64,000 bases of DNA, from NCBI RefSeq assembly GCF_026421305.1, contig NZ_JAPJBQ010000003.1, positions 434,001-498,000 of the forward strand, in the 5' to 3' direction. The number at the start of each line of letters is the position of its first letter. The stretch's first letter is position 1. The notes below the pieces were generated by a model. That model saw nothing but the letters and a program-made list of their open reading frames with translations. It made no database searches and was not told where the DNA came from. The DNA is from Dyella silvae (lineage in GTDB: Bacteria > Pseudomonadota > Gammaproteobacteria > Xanthomonadales > Rhodanobacteraceae). A program made the position numbers and the translations under genes. Shown piece by piece: positions 9,941 to 19,824 of this stretch.

Positions 9941-10708
9941 TCAAGGCAGTGTGCCCACGTAGATGACAGTGTCGTAGTCGAAACTGATGCGGCCGTCGAC
10001 CGCGCAGCTGTCAAACAGCTCGCGCAGCGCATGCATCATCGGTTCGTGTTGAGGATGGCCCGCGCGCGGTGCGTAGGAAGAGGACTGCAAGCGTCCACTC
10101 AGGCCGTCGTAATCCAGCAGCTGGCCATGGTCGAAGCGCCCCATGCCAAGATAACCCGCGCCGAACCAGGCGCGCATGCGGGGCTCGTCGCCGTAGCGCT
10201 CGGCGACGCTGGTGTAGTCGGTGCCATACGTCTTCAGCAGCGACTCGTAGCCTTCGAGGAACGGCGTACCGACCAGGCGGCGGGAGTTCCAGATGATGGC
10301 GGCAAGGCCTCCGGGGCGCAGAATGCGCTGGAATTCGCGGCGGGCGGCGGCCTGATCAAACCAGTGAAATGCTTGCGCCACGGCCACCAGATCCACGCTG
10401 CCGCTATCGAGCCCGGTTTCAGTGGCGCGTCCATCGACGATGCGGAAGCGCTCGTTGTCCCCCAGCCATTGCTCGGCGGCCATGCGCATGGGTTCGTTGG
10501 GTTCCACCGCTATCACCCGGTGGCCGCCGTCGAGAAACAGCTTGCTGGAGATGCCCGTGCCAGCACCGATATCGGCCACAAGCCAGTGCGAACTCACACC
10601 GTGCTCGCGCTGCAACCACTCCAGCATGGCCATCGGGTAATCGGGGCGGTAGCGCACGTATTCGGCGACACGATCACTGAAGCGCTCGGTGGGCTTGAGG
10701 TCGGTCAT
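9941..10708 (-). CDS. Class I SAM-dependent methyltransferase
   Basis: A 255-residue methyltransferase with motif [16 protein letters not shown] (about 44-58) and AVEPNEPM (about 66-73). The post-motif QAFHWFD (about 112-118) and [13 protein letters not shown] (about 128-140) are typical of the Methyltransf_11 group. The substrate is unknown. It lies 4 bases after the SDR gene and abuts pyrD, so it is probably co-transcribed with both. Confidence 0.85.
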   Translation of the reverse strand: MTDLKPTERFSDRVAEYVRYRPDYPMAMLEWLQREHGVSSHWLVADIGAGTGISSKLFLDGGHRVIAVEPNEPMRMAAEQWLGDNERFRIVDGRATETGLDSGSVDLVAVAQAFHWFDQAAARREFQRILRPGGLAAIIWNSRRLVGTPFLEGYESLLKTYGTDYTSVAERYGDEPRMRAWFGAGYLGMGRFDHGQLLDYDGLSGRLQSSSYAPRAGHPQHEPMMHALRELFDSCAVDGRISFDYDTVIYVGTLP

Positions 10709-10712
10709 GGCG

Positions 10713-11504
10713 TCACCCGTTCAGCAGTTGACCGCCGTCTACGCACAGCGTCTGGCCGGTGATCCAGCTCGCGTACGGCGAGGCAAGAAACAGTGCGACG
10801 TTGGCGATTTCTTCGGGCTTGCCGTAGCGGCCGAAAGGAATCTTGGCCAGTGTCTGCTGGTAGAGCTCGGGTGCTTCGGCCTTGCGGCGATCCCACAGAC
10901 CCTCAGGAAACTCGATGGATCCCGGCGCAATGGCGTTGACGCGGATGCGATGCTTGGCCAGCGCAACCGCCTGCGAAGTCGTGTACTGGCTCAGCGCGGC
11001 CTTCATCGCTGCATACGGTGCGCTGCGTGCGCTGGCGTGAAATGCCGCGATGGAGGATGTGTGCAGGACGCATGCGTGCGACGAGGCTTTCAGATGGGGC
11101 AGGGCGGCATGCGAGGCGCGCACGGCTGCCATCACATCGACCTGGAAGCCGGCCAGCCAACTGGCGTCGTCGTTGGTGAAGCCATAGCCACTGGCGTTGT
11201 TCACCAGTACGTCGATACCGCCAAGCACTTCGGCAGCTTCTTTGATGTAGGCATCGATGGCGGCGGCATCGGCCAGATCGCAGCCGCGCGTGTGTGCGGT
11301 GACACCGAAGGCGGCGATGGCGTGGCGTATGTCGTTGAGCGCCGTTTCGCCGCGCGCGCAAACGGACACGGAGGCGCCGGCTTCGGCAAAAGCGAGTGCG
11401 ATGCTACGGCCAATGCCTTTGCTGCCGCCCGCTACGACTACACGGTAACCGTGAAAGTCGAAGGGCGCATGCGGAGCATCCGTCGCGTGTCGCGGGCTGT
11501 TCAT
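10713..11504 (-). CDS. Short-chain dehydrogenase/reductase (SDR)
   Basis: A 263-residue classical SDR. It shows the nucleotide-binding GGSKGIGRS (about 26-34), the NNASG motif (about 107-111) and a catalytic Ser with Y-x-x-x-K in TSSIAAF...YAAMK (about 150-168). The C-terminal GQTLCVDGG is also a family signature. The substrate is unknown. Its ATG overlaps the stop of the DUF4190-like gene (ATGA at 11501-11504). Confidence 0.88.
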   Translation of the reverse strand: MNSPRHATDAPHAPFDFHGYRVVVAGGSKGIGRSIALAFAEAGASVSVCARGETALNDIRHAIAAFGVTAHTRGCDLADAAAIDAYIKEAAEVLGGIDVLVNNASGYGFTNDDASWLAGFQVDVMAAVRASHAALPHLKASSHACVLHTSSIAAFHASARSAPYAAMKAALSQYTTSQAVALAKHRIRVNAIAPGSIEFPEGLWDRRKAEAPELYQQTLAKIPFGRYGKPEEIANVALFLASPYASWITGQTLCVDGGQLLNG

Positions 11505-11812
11505 GACCAGTGCCAGGGGAGAAATTGCGAGACCATCCCGATACCCAGCAACAGGAAGACAAAGAAGACCAACAGAAAGAGGACGAAAAGTGCGAGCTGG
11601 ATGTAGCCCAGAACCAGCCCGATGACCGCCATGGCATCGCCATCCATCGCGCCGGGTGTCGCGCGGCGGATTTCGCCGCGCGCCATGTGCCCGCAGATGA
11701 TGGCAACCACCGCCGCAATGACCGGCAGAACGGTCCAGGAAGCGATCCCGCAGACCAGGCTCACCACGGCGAGCGTGTTGGTCGTGCGATAGGTGGTGGG
11801 CTGGTAGCTCAT
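11501..11812 (-). CDS. Small DUF4190-like membrane protein
   Basis: A 103-residue protein. It has a short polar N-terminus (MSYQPTTYRTTN), two long hydrophobic segments (about 13-37 and 60-95) and the GHMARGEIRR...G...A..GLVLGY pattern of DUF4190 proteins. Those are found beside unrelated genes and have no established function. The start at 11812 is preferred over a longer frame with a basic, non-hydrophobic extension. It is the first gene of the leftward set. Confidence 0.75.
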   Translation of the reverse strand: MSYQPTTYRTTNTLAVVSLVCGIASWTVLPVIAAVVAIICGHMARGEIRRATPGAMDGDAMAVIGLVLGYIQLALFVLFLLVFFVFLLLGIGMVSQFLPWHWS

Positions 11813-11845
11813 CTCATGCACTTCCTGCGCAAGTTGTGTGGGTAA

Positions 11846-11869
11846 AGGCGACGCCTTGCGGCGTCGCCT
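11846..11869 (-). terminator. Probable terminator of the ALDH gene
   Basis: A perfect 10-bp stem, AGGCGACGCC with a TTGC loop, begins 8 bases after the ALDH stop. On the minus strand it is followed by a short TTT. The T tract is weak, so termination is probable rather than certain. Confidence 0.6.
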
Positions 11870-11877
11870 ACCGGGTC

Positions 11878-13413
11878 TTACAGATCGAACTTGATGCCCT
11901 GCGCCAGCGGCAGTGCGTTCGAGTAGTTGATGGTGTTGGTCTGGCGGCGCATGTAGACCTTCCATGCATCCGAACCCGACTCGCGGCCACCACCGGTTTC
12001 CTTCTCGCCACCGAACGCGCCACCGATTTCCGCACCCGAGGTGCCGATGTTGACGTTGGCGATACCGCAGTCGGAGCCGCCTGCCGACAGATACTGCTCT
12101 GCCGACTTCAGGTTCTGCGTGAAGATGGCGGAGGAGAGGCCCTGCGGCACGCTGTTCTGCAGCTCGATGGCTTCGTCCAGCGACTTGAACGGCACGATGT
12201 AGAGGATCGGCGCAAAGGTTTCCGTCTGCACCACCTCATCGCTGTTCTTCACGCCGGTGACGATGGTCGGCAGTACGAAGTTGCCCGGGCGGTCGGTGAG
12301 TGCAGCACCACCGGTGAGCACCTTGCCACCCGTCGCCTTGGCCTTCTCGACGGCGGCGAGATAAGCCTGCACGGCTTCCTTGCTGTTGAGCGGCCCCATC
12401 AGCGTGGTGGCGAGCGTCGGATCGCCGATCTTGCCCTCCACCTGCTTGTACGCAGCGACCAGCTTGTCGGTGACGTCGGCGGCGATGGATTCATGCACGA
12501 ACAGGCGGCGCGTGGTGGTGCAGCGCTGGCCCGCGGTGCCGACGGCACCGAACACGATGGCCGGAATGGCCAGCTTCAGGTCCGCGCTCTCATCGAGAAT
12601 GATGGCGTTGTTGCCGCCCAGCTCCAGCAGCGAACGGCCCATGCGCTTGGCCACGCGCTCGCCCACCTGACGGCCCACCTTGGTGGAGCCGGTGAAGCTG
12701 ATCAGCGGAATGCGGTGGTCGTCGACGAAGTGCTGCGACAGTTCCACGCCCGCGTCGTTGAACAGGAAGAAGATGTCCGGGAAGCCGGCCGCCTTCAGTG
12801 CGTCGTTGCAGATCTTCATGGTTGCGATGGCCGACAGCGGGGTCTTCGGCGACGGCTTCCAGATGCAGATGTCGCCGCAGATGGCCGCGAGGAACGCATT
12901 CCACGCCCACACCGCCACCGGGAAGTTGAACGCGCTGATGATGCCGACCAGGCCGAGCGGCTGGTACTGCTCGTACATGCGGTGGCCCGGACGCTCCGAG
13001 TGCATGGTGTAGCCGTAGAGCATGCGGCTCTGGCCCACCGCGAAATCGGCGATGTCGATCATCTCCTGCACTTCGCCGTCGCCCTCGGGCTTGATCTTGC
13101 CCATTTCCAGAGCGACCAGTGAACCCAACGCATCCTTGTGCTTGCGCAGCGCTTCACCGCACAGGCGAACCGCTTCGCCGCGTGCCGGCGCCGGCGTGGT
13201 GCGCCACACCTTGAACGCCTCCTGGGCGCGCTTGACGATCAGTTCATAGTCCGCCGCACTGGAGGCATGGACCGAGGCGATCACTTCGCCCGTTGCCGGG
13301 TTGACGGGTTGCAGGGTGCCCGCGTCGGTGGTCTTGGACCACTCGCCACTACCCAAATACGTACCCGACTGCGTCGCGCCGAGACCGAGTGCGGTGAGAA
13401 TTGCGTTGGACAT
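11878..13413 (-). CDS. Aldehyde dehydrogenase, ALDH7 type (aminoadipate-semialdehyde/piperideine-6-carboxylate dehydrogenase)
   Basis: A 511-residue NAD(P)-dependent aldehyde dehydrogenase. The catalytic Glu is E264 in LLELGGNNA and the nucleophile is C298 in [22 protein letters not shown] and [22 protein letters not shown] are characteristic of the ALDH7 (antiquitin/AmaB) branch, which oxidises aminoadipate semialdehyde in lysine catabolism. That specific substrate is inferred from family resemblance. ATG at 13413 follows a GGAGTC Shine-Dalgarno; a frame opening at 13464 is not needed. Confidence 0.92.
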   Translation of the reverse strand: MSNAILTALGLGATQSGTYLGSGEWSKTTDAGTLQPVNPATGEVIASVHASSAADYELIVKRAQEAFKVWRTTPAPARGEAVRLCGEALRKHKDALGSLVALEMGKIKPEGDGEVQEMIDIADFAVGQSRMLYGYTMHSERPGHRMYEQYQPLGLVGIISAFNFPVAVWAWNAFLAAICGDICIWKPSPKTPLSAIATMKICNDALKAAGFPDIFFLFNDAGVELSQHFVDDHRIPLISFTGSTKVGRQVGERVAKRMGRSLLELGGNNAIILDESADLKLAIPAIVFGAVGTAGQRCTTTRRLFVHESIAADVTDKLVAAYKQVEGKIGDPTLATTLMGPLNSKEAVQAYLAAVEKAKATGGKVLTGGAALTDRPGNFVLPTIVTGVKNSDEVVQTETFAPILYIVPFKSLDEAIELQNSVPQGLSSAIFTQNLKSAEQYLSAGGSDCGIANVNIGTSGAEIGGAFGGEKETGGGRESGSDAWKVYMRRQTNTINYSNALPLAQGIKFDL

Positions 13414-13570
13414 GCTTGACTCCGGACCGTGGCGCGGGGAGAGCGCCGGGATGAAAACATTCATTCTAGCAGGGGCAGGAGAGCCTGTTCTGACGCCTGC
13501 CTGGCGAGTGGCTGCCGTTTGCCTTCCCGGATCGCACTGGAGGGCGATCCATGCCAGAATTCCGCCCGCT

Positions 13571-13647
13571 GCCCCCGTAGCTCAGTTGGATAGAGCGTCC
13601 CCCTCCTAAGGGGAAGGTCGTACGTTCGAATCGTATCGGGGGCACCA
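13571..13647 (+). tRNA. tRNA-Arg (anticodon CCT)
   Basis: A complete 77-base cloverleaf. The acceptor GCCCCCG pairs with CGGGGGC, and the D arm is GCTC...GAGC. The anticodon stem is TCCCC/GGGGA with loop CTCCTAA (anticodon CCT), and the T arm is GTACG-TTCGAAT-CGTAT. A discriminator A and an encoded CCA follow. Confidence 0.97.
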
Positions 13648-13976
13648 TTTTCGAGACGCCTGGCTACCCGCTTGGTTGCAGGGCAGCATGAATGGCCAGG
13701 TCAGCCCTGCATGGGCGCAGACCATGCGACCAGACCGCATGGCAGGCAGCGCCAGGTTCGTCAGCGATCATTGGGAGCCGGCAGATGGCTGGTGCTGGCG
13801 GGCATCCCGCGACAGCTCTTTCAGCCCCAGCTTAAGGTCGCTGAGTTAATTCAGCAGAACGCGCTCAATGGATAACGCTATCCGCAACTCATGCAGCCTG
13901 TTGCGTGGAATGCATGTTCCCTACGCCTGCCATGCATCCCGGGTGGCGTTCTTGGTCAGAAGACTGACGCAGCGGG
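13648..13976. other. Intergenic, nothing recognised
   Basis: About 330 bases after tRNA-Arg. No second tRNA, no integrase and no duplicated tRNA tail was found here, so there is no sign of an integrated element at this tRNA. Confidence 0.4.
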
Positions 13977-14192
13977 TCAGCTTCTGGCGAAAATGCCGCG
14001 ATCGAGTACTTCTGCCTGGACATGGCCCTCGACAGCATCCTGATCGACGGCCTCGCCGTTGAGCACAGCCTGGAGCGACGAGGCGTCATACACCGAAGCC
14101 TGCCAGATCACCTTGCCGGCCAACCCGTTGATTTCGCACTGTACCCATAATTCGTGATCGGTTTCGTCGACGACGGTGAATCTCGTGTTCAT
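13977..14192 (-). CDS. Small hypothetical protein
   Basis: A 71-residue acidic protein beginning MNTRFTVVDETDHELWVQ. It has no signal peptide or membrane segment and looks like a compact beta-rich cytosolic protein. ATG at 14192 is preferred over a 137-codon frame whose N-terminus has low-complexity, non-protein-like composition. An AGGGGCG lies upstream. No family was recognised. Confidence 0.5.
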   Translation of the reverse strand: MNTRFTVVDETDHELWVQCEINGLAGKVIWQASVYDASSLQAVLNGEAVDQDAVEGHVQAEVLDRGIFARS

Positions 14193-14647
14193 GGGGGAGC
14201 GCCCCTGTGCGCTCGTCAATACGGTGGCGGATGTGATGTGAGCGTTTGGACGGCCAGGTGACAAAGAGCGTTGGCGCGCCATGTTGTTGAGTGTCGTGTC
14301 GATTTCCCTGAAGCAATCAAGGAGCGTGCCATGGCATGCGGCGACCATCCTCGCCGCGGCGCATGTTTGAAGAAGTGTGCGGTGGGCCATGTTTCGTCAA
14401 CTATCCGTCGCCTTTCGTCGCAAGGACATCACCGACGAAACGGATAACGCGTTCGGGGCGCGTCCGAAGGGTTTCCAGGCGCTTGTGCTAACGGGTAGCA
14501 GTGTCCAGGCCGCGCACTTGGCGTGACTCAGGGATGCGTCTGCGCATGGCATGGCAGTCGTGCAGGGGCGTGCTGGGTGATGACCTGGCGTTCTTTAGCG
14601 ACACGGGAGCCGGGGACTCTGCTTACCTTGACCGACCCCGCTACAGA
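14193..14647. other. Intergenic, nothing recognised
   Basis: About 455 bases between the small hypothetical gene and the 3' end of the response regulator gene. No gene, RNA or repeat could be supported. Confidence 0.4.
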
Positions 14648-15289
14648 TCAGGCGAGCATGCCTTTCTCGCGCGCGTAGGTGTAGACCTCAAGGTCGCTTT
14701 TCAGCCCCAGCTTGGTCATGGCGTCCATTTTCTGACGGCTGATGGTTTTGACGCTTCGATTGAGCTGCGCAGCGATTTCAGACACGGTAAGGCCGGAGGC
14801 GAACAGGCGTAGAACTTCGGTTTCGCGCTTCGATAGCGCAGGCTCGGCCGGCATGCCTCCTTCGGAGTGCGACGTATCCAGCGTTTCCCTGATGCTGGTG
14901 CTCAGATATTCGCGCCCGTGCGACACCGCCTGAACGGCGAGGGGCAGTTCGGTCAATGCATCCGACTTGCTGAGCAGCCCGCGCACGCCCGTCGCGAGGA
15001 TGGCATTCAGCACCCCGCCGTTGTTCACCATGGTGAGCACAACGACCGGCAGCTTGGGCCAATGCCGCCGGACCATGCCGATCATGTGCAGGCCATCGGC
15101 CATCTGGCTGCCCGGCATGCTGAAGTCGGTCAGCACGAGATCGCATTCGTACTTTTCGATGGCACCCATCAGCTCCGTCGGGGAGCCGACATCCGCCACC
15201 ACGGAGACCCCCGCGGCATTTTCCAGCAATGCCCGTACCCCGCTGCGAACGATGGGATGGTCATCGGCAAGAATGATTCGCAGCGTCAC
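14648..15289 (-). CDS. RcsB-like response regulator (REC + LuxR HTH)
   Basis: A 213-residue response regulator. The receiver domain (1-125) has the acidic pair D9/D10, phospho-acceptor D55 in LVLTDFSMPG and K108 in LLSKSD. The LuxR-type HTH is at about 150-200. NRSVKTISRQKMDAMTKLG and the DFSMPG...DGL pattern match RcsB rather than NarL. RcsB proteins respond to envelope stress through a phosphorelay. No sensor kinase or phosphotransferase gene is adjacent, so this is an orphan in the window. The autotransporter gene downstream of it on the same strand order is transcribed separately. Confidence 0.9.
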   Translation of the reverse strand: MTLRIILADDHPIVRSGVRALLENAAGVSVVADVGSPTELMGAIEKYECDLVLTDFSMPGSQMADGLHMIGMVRRHWPKLPVVVLTMVNNGGVLNAILATGVRGLLSKSDALTELPLAVQAVSHGREYLSTSIRETLDTSHSEGGMPAEPALSKRETEVLRLFASGLTVSEIAAQLNRSVKTISRQKMDAMTKLGLKSDLEVYTYAREKGMLA

Positions 15290-15665
15290 TGTGTCGTTAT
15301 TCCGGTTGCCGGTGTGGGCAAAAGCGTACTCGATCGGGCAAGGCAGGCGGCTGGCGCATGACCCGAGCCGAGGTCTCTCTGAACGGACGACTGATTTGAT
15401 GTCGAAGGATGTGGATGCTACGTCAAGACGGGACTTCGGTAGTGCCGATCATATGTTGTGGAATCAAGGCCCACCTCAGTGTTTTTACTGTGACGTCGAT
15501 GGTTCAGGCGGACTGGATGGACCGCGTCAGGAGTCGTTGCGCCAATGGACATGACGTACCCCGGTCGCGGCTTCACCCTTCATGTGAGTAGGCATCTGCC
15601 TGCATTACACATGGGCAATGCGTACATCTTGATGCCATAACAACCTTCAATGGCTGCGACCCGCG
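15290..15665. other. Intergenic, nothing recognised
   Basis: About 375 bases with a lower GC stretch around 15380-15480, between the response regulator start and the end of the autotransporter gene. It presumably holds the regulator promoter. No convincing hairpin or small gene was seen. Confidence 0.4.
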
Positions 15666-18614
15666 TTACCAGCGAACGTGCAACCCGATATCGCCCTGTG
15701 TTCCGCGTCGATGCCAGGCGTCGGTATTGCGAAGATAGCTGGCTTCGCCATACAGGCTGAGGTGTTCTGAAAGTCGGGCGCTGACACCGCCGCCCGCCTC
15801 CAGTGCCGTACTCGCCAGATTGGTGGGAATGTCATCGACGCCACCAAACACGGTGTTGTAATCACGATGGAAGTTCCGCCACAGATCCAGCTTGAGGTAG
15901 GGCTGCCAGATCTGCTTCGCGTCATGAAAGTCACCGACCAGCCGCGCACCGATACGACCGGTAACCGCATTGGTTGGCTCGAACGAGACGGTGGAGACAG
16001 GGTCGGTGAACCCATCGGTAGTCAGGTGCTGCATGATCACCTGCGCCTGCGGTTCCAGCGTGAGATAGTCGGTCAGCCGTAGCGGCAAGCCGGTTTCCAG
16101 CGAGGCTGCCACCGTTGTGCCGTGCGTTCGGTTATCAAAGCCCTGGATGGAGTTGACCTCGGTATGCGACCACGTACCAAGCAACACAGCATCGACATAG
16201 GCGTCGCTGGGGAACAGGTGCGTCCAGTAGGCACCGGCGCTGTCTGCATGGCCGCGTAACGTGCCGGCGCGTGCATCTGGAAAGCCTACGACGCTGCCAC
16301 TCACGTCGCCGCTGGTGTGCAGGTATCCGATGAAAAAACCGATACGGTCGCGCTGGCCGCTGTCGCTTTCGCGTGCGTAGATGTCGTGGCCCACTTGTGC
16401 GCCATCCATATGGCCGTCGAATTGTGGTTGGGCGCCCGCGCCGCCTTGTTGCTGATGGTCGCTATAGCCAAGCACGCGTACCCAGCCAGCGGGAACCCAG
16501 CCGTTGCCGGTGGCGAGCAACTGACCGCCCTGGCGCTGGTCATACGTGCCGAGCTGCAACAAGCCAACCTGCACGTTGACTGCGGGAATCACCGAATCCA
16601 GCGCGACCTCGGGACGATAGAGCGGCGTCGGCGGATCGCCGGGTGCTGGTGGTGGTGGCAGCAGCGGCGAGCCCTCGGCGGCAATGGGTTCCGTCACCGC
16701 GCTCTCGCCACCGGGAGTGGTGGGTGGCTGCGGTGTTGCTGGTGATGGACTGGTAGGCGACGTCGGCGTGCCCGTTGGCAGCACCGACACTATGGGTGGG
16801 GCTGGGGGCAGCGTTGATCGCAAGTACCAGTTCTGTGAGGTGCCTGGGGTTACGCCACCTTCAAACAGCAAGTACGTATACGCACCCGCCTGCAGTTTTC
16901 CACCGTTCAACGAGAACGCGGTGGCTGCCATCGTGGCGCCTTGTGTCGCCTCCACCAGCAGAATGCCGTTCTGCACGGTTAATCCGCCAGCGCCGCCCAG
17001 ATTAGTCACATGCAACAGCGTCGACCCGCTGGCATTCCCTCCGCTGATCACCAGTTTGTCGGAAGGTGAGCCATCGGCGCCCAGCACCGTGCCCATCACG
17101 ACATTTGCTTGTTGGCCGGCGTAGTTGCCGACAATGGTGAAGGTGTTGGCGGCCGGCGGATCGCCGTTAGTGAGGTCGATGGTGCCGGCATTGTTCACCT
17201 GGGCCAACCGACCCGAAGTGAGCGGCGCGATGCTGCCATTGGCGCCATTGCCCGCGAGCAGCGTGCTGCTGGCGTCGATGGTGACGGTGCCCGTACCGGT
17301 AGCGGGTGTGCCCACCATGAGCGTTCCGTCCATGGCCAGTTGCGTGCCGTTGGTCACGTTCACGGTGTTCCAGTGGGTGAAGCCGGCGACGCCAGTAGCT
17401 GTTGCATGATCAAAGGTAAGCGAACCCGGTGCAGCACCCGTGCCGCTTACCGTGCCGGTAAGGTGAAATGCACCGCCTTGAACCAGTGCGGAATCGAAGG
17501 CGCCACTGCCGCTCCAGCTCCAGTCGGTGCCTTGTGCCAATAACGTGTTGAAGCGCGTGAACACATTGGTGGCGCTACCGCTGCCCTGCAGTATCAGCGT
17601 GTTCTTGTTGGTACCGCCGCCGCCATCCGCAGCGCCCACAATCGCGGAGCCGGTCTGCAAAATGAGCACATTCGAACCCATGCCCATCTGCACCGCCGTA
17701 CCGCCGCCACCTTGCAGCAGGCCCGCGTTGACGACGGTGGTGGAGCCGTTGACCGCGCGAATGGCTGCCCCTTGCTGGCTGATGATCCGGCCGCCCGGCA
17801 GATTCCGGATGTTCGCGGTGAAGCTGGTAGACACCGTATTGGAAAACACCGCATCAGCGCCGGAGCCCTGAACCTGGATCGTCCCGCTGTTCACCAGCGT
17901 GTCGTTGTTGCCCTGCATGTAAACACCATGACTAGCAGTGCCCGTCGTGAGCAGTGAGCCGGTATTGGTCGAGGTGCCGTTCTGGCCAAGGATGGAAAGG
18001 GCGCGTGCGTTGCTGCCAGTGGTGCTCACCGTGCCGTTATTGATCAGCGAGTTATTGATCTGACCAAGCTGCGTCTGCCCCCACGCTGCTGTCATGCCGT
18101 AAGCGTTTGGGCCCGCCGTGCTGATGCTGCCGTTGTTGATGAGCGTGTTGCCATTGCCACTCGCCGCCATGCCGTCGTTATAGGCACCTGTGGTGGTCAA
18201 GCTCGCGCCGCTTGCGTTGGTGAGCGTGTTGCCGTCGGCAACTCCCAGCAGCACCGCGCCCCGGTTAGTGCCCGTGCCGCCGCCACCCGTCAACGTAAGC
18301 GCACCATTGTTGGTGATCTGGCTGGCGTGATCGACACTGAAGGACACCGAACTTGCGGTGCGCGTACTGGTGAAATTGACGCCAGTAACGATGTTGATGA
18401 CCACGTTGCCGCTGCCCGTCGCGGCGATGACCGGTGCGATGCCCGTACCGCTGCAAGTGACGGTAGTTCCCGTCGTTGGCGCTGTGGTCGTGCAGGCTGC
18501 GTGAGCCAAACCCAGTGGCGCAAGGCAGAGGCAGAAGAGCGGTGGTGCCGCTAACGCAGCGAGCCGAATACCACCGCGACAAATGTTTTTCTCCACACCG
18601 CGACGACGAGACAT
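15666..18614 (-). CDS. Autotransporter (type Va secretion) with Gly/Asn/Thr-rich passenger
   Basis: A 982-residue protein. It has an extended signal peptide (about 1-40, cleavage after AHA) and a passenger rich in repeated N-G-T/L-x-N-x-G turns (about 41-620), typical of a beta-helix. A Pro-rich linker (about 635-690) precedes a C-terminal 12-stranded barrel (about 715-982) that ends in the aromatic residue needed for BamA recognition (HVRW). No protease or lipase catalytic motif was seen in the passenger, so adhesion or surface structure is the likelier role. ATG at 18614 has AGGGAGAG upstream; the first ATG of the frame is 33 bases further out. Confidence 0.9.
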   Translation of the reverse strand: MSRRRGVEKNICRGGIRLAALAAPPLFCLCLAPLGLAHAACTTTAPTTGTTVTCSGTGIAPVIAATGSGNVVINIVTGVNFTSTRTASSVSFSVDHASQITNNGALTLTGGGGTGTNRGAVLLGVADGNTLTNASGASLTTTGAYNDGMAASGNGNTLINNGSISTAGPNAYGMTAAWGQTQLGQINNSLINNGTVSTTGSNARALSILGQNGTSTNTGSLLTTGTASHGVYMQGNNDTLVNSGTIQVQGSGADAVFSNTVSTSFTANIRNLPGGRIISQQGAAIRAVNGSTTVVNAGLLQGGGGTAVQMGMGSNVLILQTGSAIVGAADGGGGTNKNTLILQGSGSATNVFTRFNTLLAQGTDWSWSGSGAFDSALVQGGAFHLTGTVSGTGAAPGSLTFDHATATGVAGFTHWNTVNVTNGTQLAMDGTLMVGTPATGTGTVTIDASSTLLAGNGANGSIAPLTSGRLAQVNNAGTIDLTNGDPPAANTFTIVGNYAGQQANVVMGTVLGADGSPSDKLVISGGNASGSTLLHVTNLGGAGGLTVQNGILLVEATQGATMAATAFSLNGGKLQAGAYTYLLFEGGVTPGTSQNWYLRSTLPPAPPIVSVLPTGTPTSPTSPSPATPQPPTTPGGESAVTEPIAAEGSPLLPPPPAPGDPPTPLYRPEVALDSVIPAVNVQVGLLQLGTYDQRQGGQLLATGNGWVPAGWVRVLGYSDHQQQGGAGAQPQFDGHMDGAQVGHDIYARESDSGQRDRIGFFIGYLHTSGDVSGSVVGFPDARAGTLRGHADSAGAYWTHLFPSDAYVDAVLLGTWSHTEVNSIQGFDNRTHGTTVAASLETGLPLRLTDYLTLEPQAQVIMQHLTTDGFTDPVSTVSFEPTNAVTGRIGARLVGDFHDAKQIWQPYLKLDLWRNFHRDYNTVFGGVDDIPTNLASTALEAGGGVSARLSEHLSLYGEASYLRNTDAWHRRGTQGDIGLHVRW

Positions 18615-18817
18615 GCGCTCTCCCTGAAGCATCCCGGCCTGGCGCACGATCCCCCGGTCCTTTCCAACGGACCTCCGACAGCTGACGCCGATCGCTGTTC
18701 AATCTCGTAACGTGTCGGCTTTTTGCGTTGAAACCAGTGTACGTAATGTGAAATCGCACCCTGATGGAGCGGAGGGTTGTGGTGGGCATCTCGTATGGCT
18801 CTGCAAACCGGTATCGC

Positions 18818-19633
18818 CTAGAAGGTGGGTCCTGCTGCCTTCCGCAACGCGAGTGCCAACATGTTGAGCCGCTTGAAATGCGTGCCGCGCCAGTAGATGC
18901 GCTTGCATTGGGCGCATTGCCTGAATCGGTGGCATCGCTCAAGGACGCCCGGTGGCACCAGGCCCGCAACTGACGCGCGTTGAACTGCCCGAAGGTCACC
19001 GTTGCAGACCATGCAACGCGTGAAGGGCTTCAGATCCTGCTGTAGTGAGAACGCGTCAATGACTTCCTTCAACTGTTGCAGCGGGTCGGTATGACGTACC
19101 CAGTGCCCCCGCGTCACCGCGCTGCGTTTCAGTAATCCGACATCGCGGGTAAGCAATATTCGGCGCTCATCTGCAGAGATGGACGCAAGGCGAGCGTCCT
19201 CGAAAGAAGGGCCGTACAGCGTGTCAAAGCCAAGCAGGCGTAAACGCCGGGCCAGCTTGCCGAGGTGAACATCGGCGACAAAGCGCGTTCGGCGCAAAGG
19301 GCGCGGACTCAGACGATAGAGCGGCCGCACATCGAAGCGCTCGAACATGGGGTAAACGGCAACGCGCTCACCGCCATGCAGGTGAAACGTAAAGCGTACT
19401 GACTTGCCGTTGACCAGAATCAGGTCGATCTCGGTATGGGGTACACCCAGGGCCTCGATGGTGTCTTTGACAGTCGGCGTTCCGCTGAACGCATGCGTGA
19501 ACGAGCGCTTGCGCCGTAGGGGCGGCAAGAAATCATTCAATTCTTCGTAAAAGCGAAACTCGGTGGTGTGCACGGGCGATGCGCCCCCGTGAGTTCGCCC
19601 GGTGGAGGGCGCCATGGTGAATGTCATGCCCAT
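18818..19633 (-). CDS. Mut7-C RNase domain protein with ubiquitin-like N-terminus
   Basis: A 271-residue protein. The N-terminal part (about 20-100) matches the Mut7-C ubiquitin-like domain. The C-terminal part (about 115-265) is the PIN-like Mut7-C domain, with acidic residues in FVADVHLGKLARRLRLLG and LLTRDVGLLKR. It ends with a zinc ribbon (RCMVC ... CAQC) and YWRGTH. The family is predicted to be a ribonuclease, but its bacterial targets are unknown. ATG at 19633 has GAGG 8 bases upstream. It stands alone. Confidence 0.85.
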   Translation of the reverse strand: MGMTFTMAPSTGRTHGGASPVHTTEFRFYEELNDFLPPLRRKRSFTHAFSGTPTVKDTIEALGVPHTEIDLILVNGKSVRFTFHLHGGERVAVYPMFERFDVRPLYRLSPRPLRRTRFVADVHLGKLARRLRLLGFDTLYGPSFEDARLASISADERRILLTRDVGLLKRSAVTRGHWVRHTDPLQQLKEVIDAFSLQQDLKPFTRCMVCNGDLRAVQRASVAGLVPPGVLERCHRFRQCAQCKRIYWRGTHFKRLNMLALALRKAAGPTF

Positions 19634-19824
19634 GGTCGAAACCTCGAATCGCCTCCCTGAAGACGGATGAGGCGCAGAGCTGTTCTCCCACAACGCTTGT
19701 CGATGACCTGTGCAGTCTCCGTACCCTTGGCGTTATATCCCGATCCTGTGGCCGCCGGGCTGAAGATAGCGCCAAGCCGGGTCTCCACCCGGTGTCCGTG
19801 GACGTACATTCTGTTGGGCAGGGT

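Noticed and set aside
11836-13122. 428-codon plus-strand frame over the ALDH gene
   Set aside because: Antisense to a strongly conserved dehydrogenase with catalytic residues on the other strand.
13571-13976. Integration at tRNA-Arg
   Set aside because: No duplicated tRNA tail or integrase was found next to it.
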